DNA from: Sorangium aterium
Lineage (GTDB): Bacteria > Myxococcota_A > Polyangia > Polyangiales > Polyangiaceae
Assembly: GCF_028368935.1 (NCBI RefSeq)
Contig: NZ_JAQNDK010000007.1
Span: 434,001 to 498,000 of the forward strand
DNA: 64,000 nucleotides
Direction of reading: 5' to 3'
This document shows positions 18,224 through 27,007 of the stretch, piece after piece (the first letter of the stretch is position 1; each line of letters begins with the position of its first letter). The translations under genes and the position numbers were made by a program. The notes beneath the pieces are model-generated. The model made no database searches. It saw nothing but the letters and a program-made list of their open reading frames with translations, and was not told where the DNA came from.

Positions 18224-19201
18224 GTGCACCCGAACCACCGATCCATCGCAAGCTCCGCTCTCTTCCTCCTCGGCGCGCTCGCCTGCGCTCTGCTCACGCC
18301 GCGCGCACGCGCGGAGCTCCCCCTCGATGACGAGCCCACGGCGCTCGACCCGCGCGTGGACCGCCTCGACACCGCACCCCACGAGCTCTGGGCTGCGTCC
18401 CCGGGCAGCGCGCAGCCGCTGTGGCTCGCTGTGGAGCTCGGGATCGCTCGGCTCGAAGGCGGCCAGCGCTCCCTCACCGGCATGCTGCTCGCGAGCATCC
18501 CCCTCGAGCGGCTATCCACCCGCTCTGGCGCGCCGCCTCCGCCGTCCGCCGTCGCCGAACCTGCGGCGCCTCGGCTGAAGCCTGCCCCCGTGACCCCGAG
18601 CCCGCCACGCGCGGCGCCGGAGAGCGAGCTCCCGGAGCCGCCTCCGCCCGCGCAGCCAGCCGAGGCCGAGCCGCCGCTCCCGCTGCCGGTCCGGGTCACG
18701 CCAGCGATGGCCCGCGCGATCGTCGAGGCGGCGCTGCGGCGATCCCGCCTCCTCGATCCCGAGGCGCGCATCGACGCGATCGCGTCGCGCGCGCGGACGT
18801 CGTCGCTCTTCCCGGAGCTCCGGCTCCGCGTCTCGCGGCTCGTCGATGAAGCCGAGAGCCTGGCCCCCACGGAGTACGATCCGACGCGAAGGACGGCGTC
18901 CGGCGGCACGAGCCTGTGGCTCGAGGCGCGCGCGACCTGGCGGCTCGACCGGATCGTCTTCGCCGACGAGGAGATCGCCCTGGAGCGCCTCCGCCGCGAG
19001 CGCGCCGAGCTGCAGACGAAGCTCACGGCGCGCGTGCTCGAGCTGCTCTTCGCGTGGCAGCGCGCCGTCGCGCTCGCGGCCGATCCGGGACAGAGCCCCG
19101 AGGAGCACCGCACCGCGACGCTCGCGGCGCTCGAAGCGGAGGCGACCCTCGACCTGCTCACCGGCGGCTGGATGACGCGGTGGCGCGCTGCGCGCGAGTG
19201 A
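18224..19201 (+). CDS. Exported protein, unknown function, TolC-like helical segment
   Basis: The frame is open from 17612, but that part overlaps the previous gene and is Arg-rich noise. GTG 18224 starts a clear signal peptide (ASSALFLLGALACALL, cleavage after ARA). The mature protein of about 295 residues has a proline-rich middle. Its C-terminal helical part (about 165-325) includes LWLEARATWRLDRIVFADEEIALERLRRE and a long coiled-coil-like stretch. That stretch resembles the helical hairpins of outer-membrane efflux proteins, but is too short for a full TolC. No firm family assignment. Confidence 0.62.
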   Translation: MHPNHRSIASSALFLLGALACALLTPRARAELPLDDEPTALDPRVDRLDTAPHELWAASPGSAQPLWLAVELGIARLEGGQRSLTGMLLASIPLERLSTRSGAPPPPSAVAEPAAPRLKPAPVTPSPPRAAPESELPEPPPPAQPAEAEPPLPLPVRVTPAMARAIVEAALRRSRLLDPEARIDAIASRARTSSLFPELRLRVSRLVDEAESLAPTEYDPTRRTASGGTSLWLEARATWRLDRIVFADEEIALERLRRERAELQTKLTARVLELLFAWQRAVALAADPGQSPEEHRTATLAALEAEATLDLLTGGWMTRWRAARE

Positions 19202-19237
19202 GCCCGCGTGCCTCCGCCCGCGCAGGGCGCCCGCGCG

Positions 19238-20173
19238 CTACAGGATGGTCTGCGAGAGCGTCACCGCGCGCCTGCCGGTACCGGCGTCTCCGTCGGGATC
19301 GGTCACCGTCACCTCGATTTCCACGACCTTCCCGAGCAGCTCCTCGATCTTCCGCTCGCCATCCAGCCGGAACCGCAGCCCGGCGAGCTTGCAGAAGCCG
19401 CCTTCGTCGGGATCCAGGGTGAAGATGACCTCGAGCGGCTCGATCGCATAGCCGAGCTCGGGCACGAGGCCGTTCACCACGGTGAGCGAGCCGGACCGGC
19501 GGAGGTTCTTGAGCCGGATGGCGACGAAGATGTGGTAGCCGCCTTGCGGCCCAGCCTCCACCTGGACCTCGTCGAGGTCATCGAGCGGGAAGTAGTCGGC
19601 CTGCCCCTCCCCGACGAGGACGACGGGCTCCTCCCCTGGGGCCGGCTTGCAGAGGTCCGGCTCGGCGTCCGCGTTCCACGAGGTGGTGTAGGGCTCGAGC
19701 TGCCGGGGATCCACGTCGGGGGCGCTGCAGCCGCCGGCCACGCAGGTCTGCGGCGCCGGGCACGTGGCCGCCCCGGGCGCGACGACGCACTCCCGCTCGA
19801 GGCGCACCCGGAGCAGCAGCGTGCGGCCGCCGATCACCCGGGTCGACGCGGTGCGGGTGAGCAGCGGCCTCTCGGTGTCCTCCGGTCCGAACGCCTCCAG
19901 GGAGATCTCCACGGCCGCGCCGTCCTCGAGATCGCTGAAGAAGAACTCCCGCGGGAAGAACAGCTGCCCGTTCTTCTGCGCCAGCGCGTCCTCGTGGACG
20001 ACGTGTCCGTCGACCCGCAGGACGACGCGCAGCAGGTCGATGTCGGCGCCTGCGCGGAGCTCGCTCGTCACCCCGAACACCACGGTCCCGGTGGTGGGCC
20101 CCGCAGCGCCGCAGCCTGCGACGAGCAGGGCGCAGAGCGCGAGGGCGGCGAGCAGGAAGGTGCGGATGTTCAT
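19238..20173 (-). CDS. Lipoprotein of unknown function
   Basis: ATG 20173 gives a type II signal peptide (MNIRTFLLAALALCALLVAGC; lipobox VAGC at residues 18-21); the frame extends upstream to 20242 but without conserved features. The 311-residue protein begins AAGPTTGTVVFGVTSELRAG and has the four-cysteine stretch CVVAPGAATCPAPQTCVAGGC at the centre, a pattern common in secreted myxobacterial proteins. The rest is predicted beta-rich. It ends 36 bp from the convergent plus-strand gene and lies downstream of the DsbD-like gene. Confidence 0.75.
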   Translation of the reverse strand: MNIRTFLLAALALCALLVAGCGAAGPTTGTVVFGVTSELRAGADIDLLRVVLRVDGHVVHEDALAQKNGQLFFPREFFFSDLEDGAAVEISLEAFGPEDTERPLLTRTASTRVIGGRTLLLRVRLERECVVAPGAATCPAPQTCVAGGCSAPDVDPRQLEPYTTSWNADAEPDLCKPAPGEEPVVLVGEGQADYFPLDDLDEVQVEAGPQGGYHIFVAIRLKNLRRSGSLTVVNGLVPELGYAIEPLEVIFTLDPDEGGFCKLAGLRFRLDGERKIEELLGKVVEIEVTVTDPDGDAGTGRRAVTLSQTIL

Positions 20174-20283
20174 GGCGGCCTGGCCGCGAGGGGCGCGGCG
20201 CCCGTCGCTCCATCCTCGCGGCGTTCGGTCCTCCTGGGCCATGCCGACGGCGTGTGCGGCGCGCTGCTGCCGGGCGCAGCGCG

Positions 20284-21702
20284 CTACTGGATGCCCTCGA
20301 TCGCGGCCAGGAACACGTCCGGGCCGACGAAGTCGTTGAAGCGCTTCCGCTCGGCGCCGGTGGAGTCGTACAGCACCACCGTGGGCAGGCCGACGACCTT
20401 GTACTTGCCCTTCACCGCGTCGATCTGCGGATCCTCATCGTCCGTCGCGTCGACCTTCACCGCGACGAAGTGCGCCGCCTTGGCCATGACACGAGGATCC
20501 GAGAAGGTCTCCTTCGCGAGCTGCTTGCAGGCGCCGCACCACTCCGCGGTGAAGTCCACGAGCAGCGGGCGTCCTTCCGCCTTTGCCTTGGAGACGGCCA
20601 CCGGCTCCTCGTGCAGCCACGTGAGCTGCGGCGACGCGGCCTCGCCGGCCACCGCCGACGGGACGGGCGAGGCGAGCTTCGGCAGATCCAGGCTCGCGAT
20701 GAGCAGGAAGCTGCTGGCCACCGTGAGCGCGATCCCGACCCCCTTGCGGGCCTTCACGCCGGCGCCGCCGTCGTCCCAGGAGAGGTGCACCGCGCCGAGC
20801 GCGAGGCCGACCGCGACGAGGCCCGCCATGACGGCCATGAACTGCGGCGTGGGCTGCGCGAGCGACGACAGCGCCGGGAAGGTCGTCTTCAGGAAATAGA
20901 GCGCGACGACCATCATCACGATCCCGAAGAACGACTTCACCCCCAGCATCCACTTGCCGCCCTTCGGCAGCGCGAACGCGAACGCGCCGACGAGCCAGAA
21001 CGGCAGGCCGAGCCCGAGGGAGAAGGTGGCGCCGACCAGCGCGCCGAGGCCGACGTTCTGGGTCTTTCCGATCCAAAGGATGATGCCCGTGAGGACGGGC
21101 CCGGTGCACGGCGCGGCGACGAGGCCGCTCACCAGACCGAGCAGGAAGGCGCCGCCGTAGCCGATGCCCCCGACCTGCGAGAGCCGCTGCATCAGGGTGT
21201 CCGGCAGCGTCATCTCGAACGCGCCGAACATGGACAGCGAGAGCGCGATGAACACCGCCGCGATGCCGACGATGACCCACCTGTTCGAGAGCACGCCGCC
21301 GAACAGGCTGCCCGTGAGCGCCGCGACCACGAGCATCGTCGTGAAGAGCACGACGATCCCGAGCACGAAGCTCGTCGAGAGCAGCATCGCCTCGCGCCGG
21401 GACTTCGCCTCCCGCGCCCCGAAGATGCTCACCGTGATGGCGATCATCGGGTACACGCAGGGGGTCAGGCACGTGAGCAGCCCGCCCCCGAGCGCGGCGA
21501 GCGCGGCGAAGAGCGGGCCGGCCTCCAGACCGCGGGTGAACAGGTCGCGCTGATCATCGGCCAGCGCGAGCGCCGGGGACGCGAGCGTGGCGAGCGCGAC
21601 CAGCGCCGGGAGCGCGGGTCCGAGCGCGCCTCGCGCGCCACGTCGGACACCCGCCGGCGCGGCGCCGGCGCTTGCCTTGAAACGAGTCGAAGCGGTCATC
21701 AC
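20284..21702 (-). CDS. DsbD/CcdA-like thiol:disulfide interchange protein with thioredoxin domain
   Basis: Carries reductant from the cytoplasm across the inner membrane to periplasmic thiols. After an N-terminal signal/anchor (about 20-47) comes an eight-helix CcdA/DsbD-beta domain with both membrane cysteines (LTCLTPCVYPM and AAPCTGPVL). A C-terminal thioredoxin fold follows, with the CxxC motif FTAEWCGACKQLA (about residue 387). The N-terminal immunoglobulin-like DsbD-alpha domain of E. coli DsbD is absent; 472 residues versus about 565. It could reduce apocytochrome cysteines, which fits the haem-binding motifs encoded at 32-46 kb; that link is inference. Confidence 0.88.
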   Translation of the reverse strand: MMTASTRFKASAGAAPAGVRRGARGALGPALPALVALATLASPALALADDQRDLFTRGLEAGPLFAALAALGGGLLTCLTPCVYPMIAITVSIFGAREAKSRREAMLLSTSFVLGIVVLFTTMLVVAALTGSLFGGVLSNRWVIVGIAAVFIALSLSMFGAFEMTLPDTLMQRLSQVGGIGYGGAFLLGLVSGLVAAPCTGPVLTGIILWIGKTQNVGLGALVGATFSLGLGLPFWLVGAFAFALPKGGKWMLGVKSFFGIVMMVVALYFLKTTFPALSSLAQPTPQFMAVMAGLVAVGLALGAVHLSWDDGGAGVKARKGVGIALTVASSFLLIASLDLPKLASPVPSAVAGEAASPQLTWLHEEPVAVSKAKAEGRPLLVDFTAEWCGACKQLAKETFSDPRVMAKAAHFVAVKVDATDDEDPQIDAVKGKYKVVGLPTVVLYDSTGAERKRFNDFVGPDVFLAAIEGIQ

Positions 21703-21760
21703 GAAGGTTCTATAGCAAAGCGATCGGGGTCGTGCGGCGCGCCGTCCGTTCAGGCCGGCA

Positions 21761-22675
21761 TCAGCGCTCCGCGAGGGACGCGAGCGTCCGGCGCGCCGCC
21801 TCGATCTCCGCGCCGAGCGCGATCGCGACCGCGGCCCTCCCCGAGGTGCTCCGCTGGACGAAGGCTTCCAGGTATTTCTTGGCCTCGTCCCAGCGATGGT
21901 CGAAGTAGGCCATCTGCCCGAGCACGAACCGGCCGTAACCCTGGCCTGCCGGCACCTCCGAGAGCCGATCGATCAGCGCGCCGAGCCCCTCCACCGCCTT
22001 GCCGCTCTCGCACTGCACGACGGCGAGGTGGCCCTGGTAGAGCGGCTTGTCCCGCGTGCCCCAGCGCGCCGCGCGCGTGAGCGCCCCGATCGCCTCGTCG
22101 TACCGGCGCGCCAGGTGATACACGCTGCCCAGCGTCCACCAGTGGAACGCCCTCCGGCTCGCCGGCCCCGTGCGCGCCGCCAGCCGGAGGTGCCCGACGG
22201 CCCCCTCGATGTCCCCGAGGGCCTGCTTCGCGCGCGCCGCGTCCTGGTGGGCGACGTCGCTCAGCACGCCGAGCGCCAGGATCTGCTCCGCCACCTCGGC
22301 TGCCCGCTCGAAGCGGCGTGTCTCGAAATACGCGAGGTAGAGCTGCCGCAGCAGCATGGCCTGCGTCGTCCGGTCGAGCGGCCCCCGGAGCGACAGGCCC
22401 CGCCGCGCCCAGAGCGCGCGCGACCGCGGGGTCGCCGCGCCCAGCGCGCGCCGCAACATCTCCTCCGCGGTCAGCGCCGCCGCGGGCGCGCGCCGTCGCG
22501 GCGCATTGCTGGGCCGTTTCTCTCGTGGAACAGGGGGGCCAGCGTCATTCCCGCTGCCCGCAACGGACTGCGCCGTCGCTTTCGTGCGTCGTCGCGTACC
22601 CCCGGAGCCCGTACGGACGGATCGAGCGCCGCCCACGCTGTCACCGTGCTCGCTCGCCTTGCGCACAGAAAGCAA
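21761..22675 (-). CDS. TPR-repeat protein
   Basis: A 304-residue soluble protein with a basic, low-complexity N-terminus (first 65 residues). At least five tetratricopeptide-like helical pairs follow (for example QLYLAYFETRRFERAAEVAEQIL, then GDIEGAVGHLRLAARTG, WTLGSVYHLARRYDEAIGALT and GQMAYFDHRWDEAKKYLEAFV). TPRs mediate protein-protein contacts; the partner is unknown. The start could be further downstream, because the N-terminal part is not conserved. Confidence 0.78.
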   Translation of the reverse strand: MLSVRKASEHGDSVGGARSVRTGSGGTRRRTKATAQSVAGSGNDAGPPVPREKRPSNAPRRRAPAAALTAEEMLRRALGAATPRSRALWARRGLSLRGPLDRTTQAMLLRQLYLAYFETRRFERAAEVAEQILALGVLSDVAHQDAARAKQALGDIEGAVGHLRLAARTGPASRRAFHWWTLGSVYHLARRYDEAIGALTRAARWGTRDKPLYQGHLAVVQCESGKAVEGLGALIDRLSEVPAGQGYGRFVLGQMAYFDHRWDEAKKYLEAFVQRSTSGRAAVAIALGAEIEAARRTLASLAER

Positions 22676-22867
22676 TCCTAACAGACCTGCACACGCGTTC
22701 CAGCAATACGCGACGTTTCCATCTTGACTCGGGCCCGGTGGCGGGCGGGTGGGCTGGTCGTGGACGACGGCCGGTTGCCGGCTGGGGTTGGTCGTGCGTC
22801 ACCGCGGGCTGTCGGCTTCGGCTGGACCTTGTTGCGCCCCATCGAGCGTGGCGCCATCGTCGCGGCC

Positions 22868-23419
22868 ATGCGTCGCCGTCCTGGCTCAACTTCCCTTCAA
22901 AGGAGGCGGTATTCCGTCTCCACGGTCTCCGGCAACCTGGGTCGGGTCCTCAACCTGGGTCGGGTCCTCAACCTGGGTCGGGTCCTCAACCTGGGTCGGG
23001 TCCTCAACCTGGGTCGGGTTCTCAACCTGGGTCGGGTTCTCAACCTGGGTCGGGTTCTCAACCTGGGTCGGGTCCTGGTCCTCAACCTGGGTCGGGTCCT
23101 CAACCTGGGTCGGGCCCCCATCCCCTCCTGGCCCGCGCCATGCTTGGCCTTGCTCGCCGGCCTTCTGCTTCTGGCCGGGTGCGGGCACCCGGCGAGCCGC
23201 GACGAGTGCGAGGCCATCTTCCGGAGGAGCGCCGAGATCGAGCTCCGGGCGCAGAACGTCGTCGACCCGAAGATCGTCGAGGAGCGCACGGCGGCGGTGC
23301 GGGACGCCCGCGGCAAGGAGCTCATCGACAGGTGCGTCGGGCGCCGCATCACGGACGCTGCGATGGTGTGCGTCCGGCAGGCAACGACCCCGGAGCAGGT
23401 CGATAAGTGCCTGGAGTGA
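22868..23419 (+). CDS. Small lipoprotein with NLGRVL repeats ahead of its signal sequence
   Basis: The conserved part is a lipoprotein of about 90 residues, with hydrophobic core ALLAGLLLLAGC (lipobox LAGC, about 23165-23176) followed by a cysteine-containing domain (DECEAIFRRSAEIELRAQNV ... IDRCVGRR ... MVCVRQ ... KCLE). Upstream in the same frame is a run of ten 18-bp units coding NLGRVL, and the first good start is ATG 22868, before the repeats. No ATG or GTG lies between the repeats and the lipobox; only TTG codons do. Either the repeats are translated as an odd N-terminus or a TTG at about 23141-23147 is used. Its C-terminal domain is paralogous to the next gene, which it overlaps by 4 bp. 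Confidence 0.6.
   Translation: MRRRPGSTSLQRRRYSVSTVSGNLGRVLNLGRVLNLGRVLNLGRVLNLGRVLNLGRVLNLGRVLNLGRVLVLNLGRVLNLGRAPIPSWPAPCLALLAGLLLLAGCGHPASRDECEAIFRRSAEIELRAQNVVDPKIVEERTAAVRDARGKELIDRCVGRRITDAAMVCVRQATTPEQVDKCLE
22934..23119. repeat. Ten-copy 18-bp tandem repeat
   Basis: Units AACCTGGGTCGGGTCCTC start at 22934, 22952, 22970, 22988, 23006, 23024, 23042, 23060, 23084 and 23102. A 6-bp duplication (GGTCCT) sits before the ninth. Several middle copies carry the same C-to-T change (GGTTCTC), which suggests recent expansion by slippage. The unit is a multiple of three, so the reading frame is kept throughout. Confidence 0.93.
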
Positions 23420-23751
23420 CGCGCCCCGCGACCCGCGCCGATGTCCTGGCAACCCTGGCGATCGTCCTGCTGGTGTTCGGTATCCTCGTGGGGCGCGCCG
23501 CGCTCCGCCGCGCCGCTCCGCGCCCGTCCGCCGAGGCGTGCGCCGCGCTCCTCGATCGGTACGTCGAGCTCGTCCTGCGCGCGGCCAACCCCGAGCCCGC
23601 TGCGTCCCAGGTGGCCGAGAGGACCGCAATGGCGCGCGAGGCCGCCGGCGAGCGCGGCTTCGTCCGCTGCGAGGCCGACCTCACGCAGGCGGAGGTGGCG
23701 TGCGCCCTCCAGGCGGGAACTGCGGACGACCTGGAGCGCTGTCTGCCCTGA
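23416..23751 (+). CDS. Small membrane-anchored paralogue of the preceding lipoprotein
   Basis: GTG 23416 overlaps the previous stop in a GTGA arrangement, so translation is probably coupled; a GTG at 23407 is an alternative. The protein of about 111 residues has one N-terminal transmembrane segment (LATLAIVLLVFGILVG). A periplasmic domain follows whose pattern copies the upstream lipoprotein: AEACAALLDRYVELVLRAAN, AERTAMAREAAGERG, RCEADLT, VACALQAGTADDLERCL. Cys positions match between the two. No named family recognised; probably a locally duplicated pair acting together at the membrane. Confidence 0.72.
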   Translation: MTRPATRADVLATLAIVLLVFGILVGRAALRRAAPRPSAEACAALLDRYVELVLRAANPEPAASQVAERTAMAREAAGERGFVRCEADLTQAEVACALQAGTADDLERCLP

Positions 23752-23955
23752 CGCGACCAGCGTGCGGCCCGCGGAGGACCAGCCCCGACATGCTCCCCCA
23801 CCGCGGAGGAACGGCGGAGGAGCGGCGAAGGAACGTGAAGGGACGCCGGCGCGCTGCGAATCGTTCCGGGCGCGCCGCGCTGTGATAGTCTCGGCCGTGG
23901 CGAGCGCTCCCCGCTGGCGCGATCTCCTCACCTCCCCACCCTCGGATTGCCTGTC

Positions 23956-25056
23956 GTGAAAGCCCCGTCGCCCTTGCTCGGCTTCAACAACAACGTCCGG
24001 CATAAGGGGCGGTTGTTCCACATACAGACTGAGGACTCGGGCATTCGCCATCCTCACATCATCACGCACCTCTTCGCCGACGGCGGGCGCATCCTCAAGA
24101 CCACGAAGACCTCGTACGCGGAGCACGTCGGTCAGGCCTCGCTCGCGGAGACGGTTCGCGGCCTCATGAAGGAGCAGCACAAGGCGATGTTCATCGCCCT
24201 GCGCGACGGTCACTTCGACTACCTCTTCGATGACGCGGCCGCCCCGCCCGTGTCCGCGGGCGCCGTCGCCTCCCCGTCGCATCCCGAGGCGAGCAAGCCC
24301 GCGCGGGCGTCGTCGCCGTCGTCGCCCGAGGTGACGGGCGCGCCGAAGCCGCCCCCGCCTTCCCGGCCCCTCGCGCCGCCCGTCGTACCGCCCGTCGTGC
24401 CCGAGGCGTCGCCGCGCCCGAAGCCGGCAGCCGCGCCCACGCCGGCGCCCAGGCCCGCCGCTCAGCCCGCAAGGCCAGCGGCCGCGCCCCTCGCCGCAGC
24501 GCCGCGCCCCCCGGCGGCCGAGCCGGCGCCCGCTTCGGCCAGCGGGCGCCCCCGGCTCGAGCTCGATCCCGTCGCGCTCCAGGCGCTCGGCAGCGGGCGC
24601 GCGGCCAGCCCGCTCGCCGGCAGGGCCGTACGCCCGGCGTCGCCCCCGGAGATCAAGCCCGAACCGTCGATCGATCTCGATCTCGACGCGCTGGAGCGCG
24701 CCGCTGCCGAGGCACAGACGCCGTTCTTTCAGCAGATCCAGGACCTCCCGCCGCCGCCTGCGTCGGTGATCGGGCGGCGGGCGGAGTCCGCGGCCTCCGG
24801 CGCCGGGGTCTACAGCAACGTCCATCCCGAGCAGCCCATCGCGCCGCCCGCGCCCCAGGTCGCGGTCGAGCATTTCTCGGGTGGCCCTGGCTCCGGCCGC
24901 TACGCGGCCTCGCGCCCGGCCAGCATCTTCGCGACGAACCGGCCGGCGGAAGGCGCATCGATCTTCGGTGAGGACCTGATCAGCGAGAAATCGCTCGACG
25001 AGGTGATCCTCAGCTACCTCGCGGAAGATCTCGACAGCCCCCCGGAGAAGAAATAG
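23956..25056 (+). CDS. Conserved myxobacterial protein with FNNNVRHKG N-terminal domain
   Basis: About 366 residues. The first 95 form a compact conserved domain (LLGFNNNVRHKGRLFHIQTE, HPHIITHLFADGGRILKTTK, AEHVGQASLAETVRGLMKEQ). I recognise this as a widespread domain of unknown function in Myxococcota. The middle 170 residues are Ala/Pro-rich and disordered. The C-terminus holds short motifs (IDLDLDALERAAAEA, LDEVILSYLAEDL). No signal or membrane segment, so probably cytoplasmic. GTG 23956 is chosen; TTG 23947 is also in frame. Confidence 0.7.
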   Translation: MKAPSPLLGFNNNVRHKGRLFHIQTEDSGIRHPHIITHLFADGGRILKTTKTSYAEHVGQASLAETVRGLMKEQHKAMFIALRDGHFDYLFDDAAAPPVSAGAVASPSHPEASKPARASSPSSPEVTGAPKPPPPSRPLAPPVVPPVVPEASPRPKPAAAPTPAPRPAAQPARPAAAPLAAAPRPPAAEPAPASASGRPRLELDPVALQALGSGRAASPLAGRAVRPASPPEIKPEPSIDLDLDALERAAAEAQTPFFQQIQDLPPPPASVIGRRAESAASGAGVYSNVHPEQPIAPPAPQVAVEHFSGGPGSGRYAASRPASIFATNRPAEGASIFGEDLISEKSLDEVILSYLAEDLDSPPEKK

Positions 25057-25153
25057 CCGGGCTGCCGCCTGGCGTGGCGGACGTGTGGAGCAGGTGCGTG
25101 GGGGGCAGCGTGGAGCGGGTCGGCAAGCAGGTCGACCAGGCGGTGGTCACCTG

Positions 25154-26812
25154 ATGAGACCGGATCGGACCGCAGACGACGCCGATGGAAAGCGTCGCAG
25201 GGGCGCGACCGTGGCCCGCATCTGGCTGCGGCCGATGTCGTATCTCCTGGGCGTCAGCGTCGCGACCCTCGCCGCCGTCCACCTGCTGGACGTCGCGCGG
25301 CTCGAGAACGCGCACCTCTCGCTCTGGGAGGTGTTCGCGCGTATGTCGCCGGGCGACGCCGAGCACATCATGAGCGGCATCGGCGAGGTCATCGCCGCCA
25401 TCCTCGGCATCGTCATCACGGTCGCGTCCATCATCGTGCAGCTCGCCGCGAACCGCTACACGCCGCGGATCACCGAGATGTTCTTCCGCGACCGGACGAA
25501 CATGGTCGTGATGGGCTTCTTCGTCGTCAGCGCGGTGTTCTCGCTCTGGGTCAACTTCTCGATCCGCGTCGGCGGGGGCGGCCCGACCGAGGACGTCTTC
25601 GTCCCCGCCTACGGCGTCCTCGTCACGATGGCGCTGCTCACCGCGAGCCTGCTCATGATGGCGCCGTACTTCGGGTACGTGTTCGACTTCGTCGAGCCCG
25701 ACAACGTGGTCCGGCGGATCAAGACGAGCGGCGTCGAGCAGGCGCTCCGGCCCGCCGGCGGCGAGAGCGACGGCGAGGTCGACGAGCGGCGGGTGACGGC
25801 GCTCTCGTCGCTGGAGCAGCTCGCCGACGTGGCGCTCAACGCGATCGACCAGAAGGACAAGGGGATCGCGTCGAAGACGATCGACTCGCTGTCGGAGCTC
25901 GTCGTCGCGTACCTGCCCCACAAGGCGACGCTCGACGCGCGCTGGTTCCAGATCCGCGATCGCCTCGCGAAGGACACCGACTTCGTGAGCATGAACGCCG
26001 AGGCGCTCGGCAAGCTGTCGACCGCGCGGACCTGGCTCGAATACAAGGCGCTCCGCCAGTTCTTGATGGTCTATCGCGAGGCGCTCACGGCGATGCCCGA
26101 CCTCATCACGCGCATCGCCATCGACACGCGCTACATCGGGCAGACCGCCATCGCCGCTGGAGACCGGGCGGCCGTCGCGGTCGTCGTGAAGTTCTTCAAC
26201 ACCTACATGCGCAGGTCGCTCAACGCGAAGGACATCGCCGCGGCCTACAACAGCCTGAACCAGTACCGCTACCTCGCGGAGGAGCTGCTCAAGGCGGGCT
26301 GGGGGGACGAGGTCCTCGAGATCGCGCGTCATTTCAAGTACTACGCGCAGACGGCGCACGCGATGGGGCTCGCGTTCCTCACCGAGACCGTCGCGTTCGA
26401 TCTCTGCGTGGTCAACGAGCGCGCGTACGACCTGCACGCACCTGCCCGGGACGAGCTCCTCCAGCTCTTCCTCGAGGTGGACAAGGAAGCGGAGCTCGAT
26501 CAGCAGGAGCCGTCGCTCCGCGGCGTCCGCAAGGCGCAGGTCAAGCTCGCCACGTACTACCTGCAGAAGGGCGAGGAGGGGCTCGCGCGGAAGATCTACC
26601 GCGACATGCGCGACGAGCGGCCCGACAGGCTGCGCTCCATCCGCGCGGAGCTCCTGGCCGTGACGAGCAACGAGTTCTGGGAGATCAACGACCGGGGCGC
26701 CGTGTTCGAGTACATCGAGCCCGAGCGGCGCCAGCTCATCCACCGCTTCTTCGAGTGGTTCCCGGCGACGACCATGCGGGAGCCGATCCGCGAGGAGCAC
26801 ACGCAGGAGTGA
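25154..26812 (+). CDS. DUF2254 membrane protein
   Basis: A 552-residue protein starting at ATG 25154. Four N-terminal hydrophobic segments (about 24-44, 78-103, 118-138 and 152-172) include the DUF2254 signature stretch VITVASIIVQLAANRYTPRI and FFRDRTNMVVMGFF. The remaining 370 residues are cytoplasmic and helical (RRIKTSGVEQAL, LEQLADVALNAIDQKDKGIA, ATYYLQKGEEGLARKIYRDM), the last part TPR-like. DUF2254 proteins are predicted inner-membrane proteins with no established function. Monocistronic. Confidence 0.85.
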   Translation: MRPDRTADDADGKRRRGATVARIWLRPMSYLLGVSVATLAAVHLLDVARLENAHLSLWEVFARMSPGDAEHIMSGIGEVIAAILGIVITVASIIVQLAANRYTPRITEMFFRDRTNMVVMGFFVVSAVFSLWVNFSIRVGGGGPTEDVFVPAYGVLVTMALLTASLLMMAPYFGYVFDFVEPDNVVRRIKTSGVEQALRPAGGESDGEVDERRVTALSSLEQLADVALNAIDQKDKGIASKTIDSLSELVVAYLPHKATLDARWFQIRDRLAKDTDFVSMNAEALGKLSTARTWLEYKALRQFLMVYREALTAMPDLITRIAIDTRYIGQTAIAAGDRAAVAVVVKFFNTYMRRSLNAKDIAAAYNSLNQYRYLAEELLKAGWGDEVLEIARHFKYYAQTAHAMGLAFLTETVAFDLCVVNERAYDLHAPARDELLQLFLEVDKEAELDQQEPSLRGVRKAQVKLATYYLQKGEEGLARKIYRDMRDERPDRLRSIRAELLAVTSNEFWEINDRGAVFEYIEPERRQLIHRFFEWFPATTMREPIREEHTQE

Positions 26813-27007
26813 GCGAGGAGTGAGCCGCGCCCTCTCGGTGAGGCGGGACCCAGTCCACGCAGGCTGTATCTGCGCCGGGCATCGACGCGGTGATTCCGGC
26901 GGCGCGCGGGCGGCGGTAGGATCGGGCATGCCTTGCTTGCACCCTCTCCACCCCGAGCAGGAGGGCTAGCCTCGACGGAGTCGAGATCGAGCGCTGCACA
27001 CCACGAG

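Noticed and set aside
21761-22675. Transposase or other mobile element genes across the window
   Set aside because: No transposase, integrase or terminal inverted repeats with target duplications were found; the duplicated cluster at 30-46 kb has no visible mobile ends.
22934-23119. CRISPR array
   Set aside because: Units are 18 bp and directly adjacent with no spacers; no cas genes nearby.
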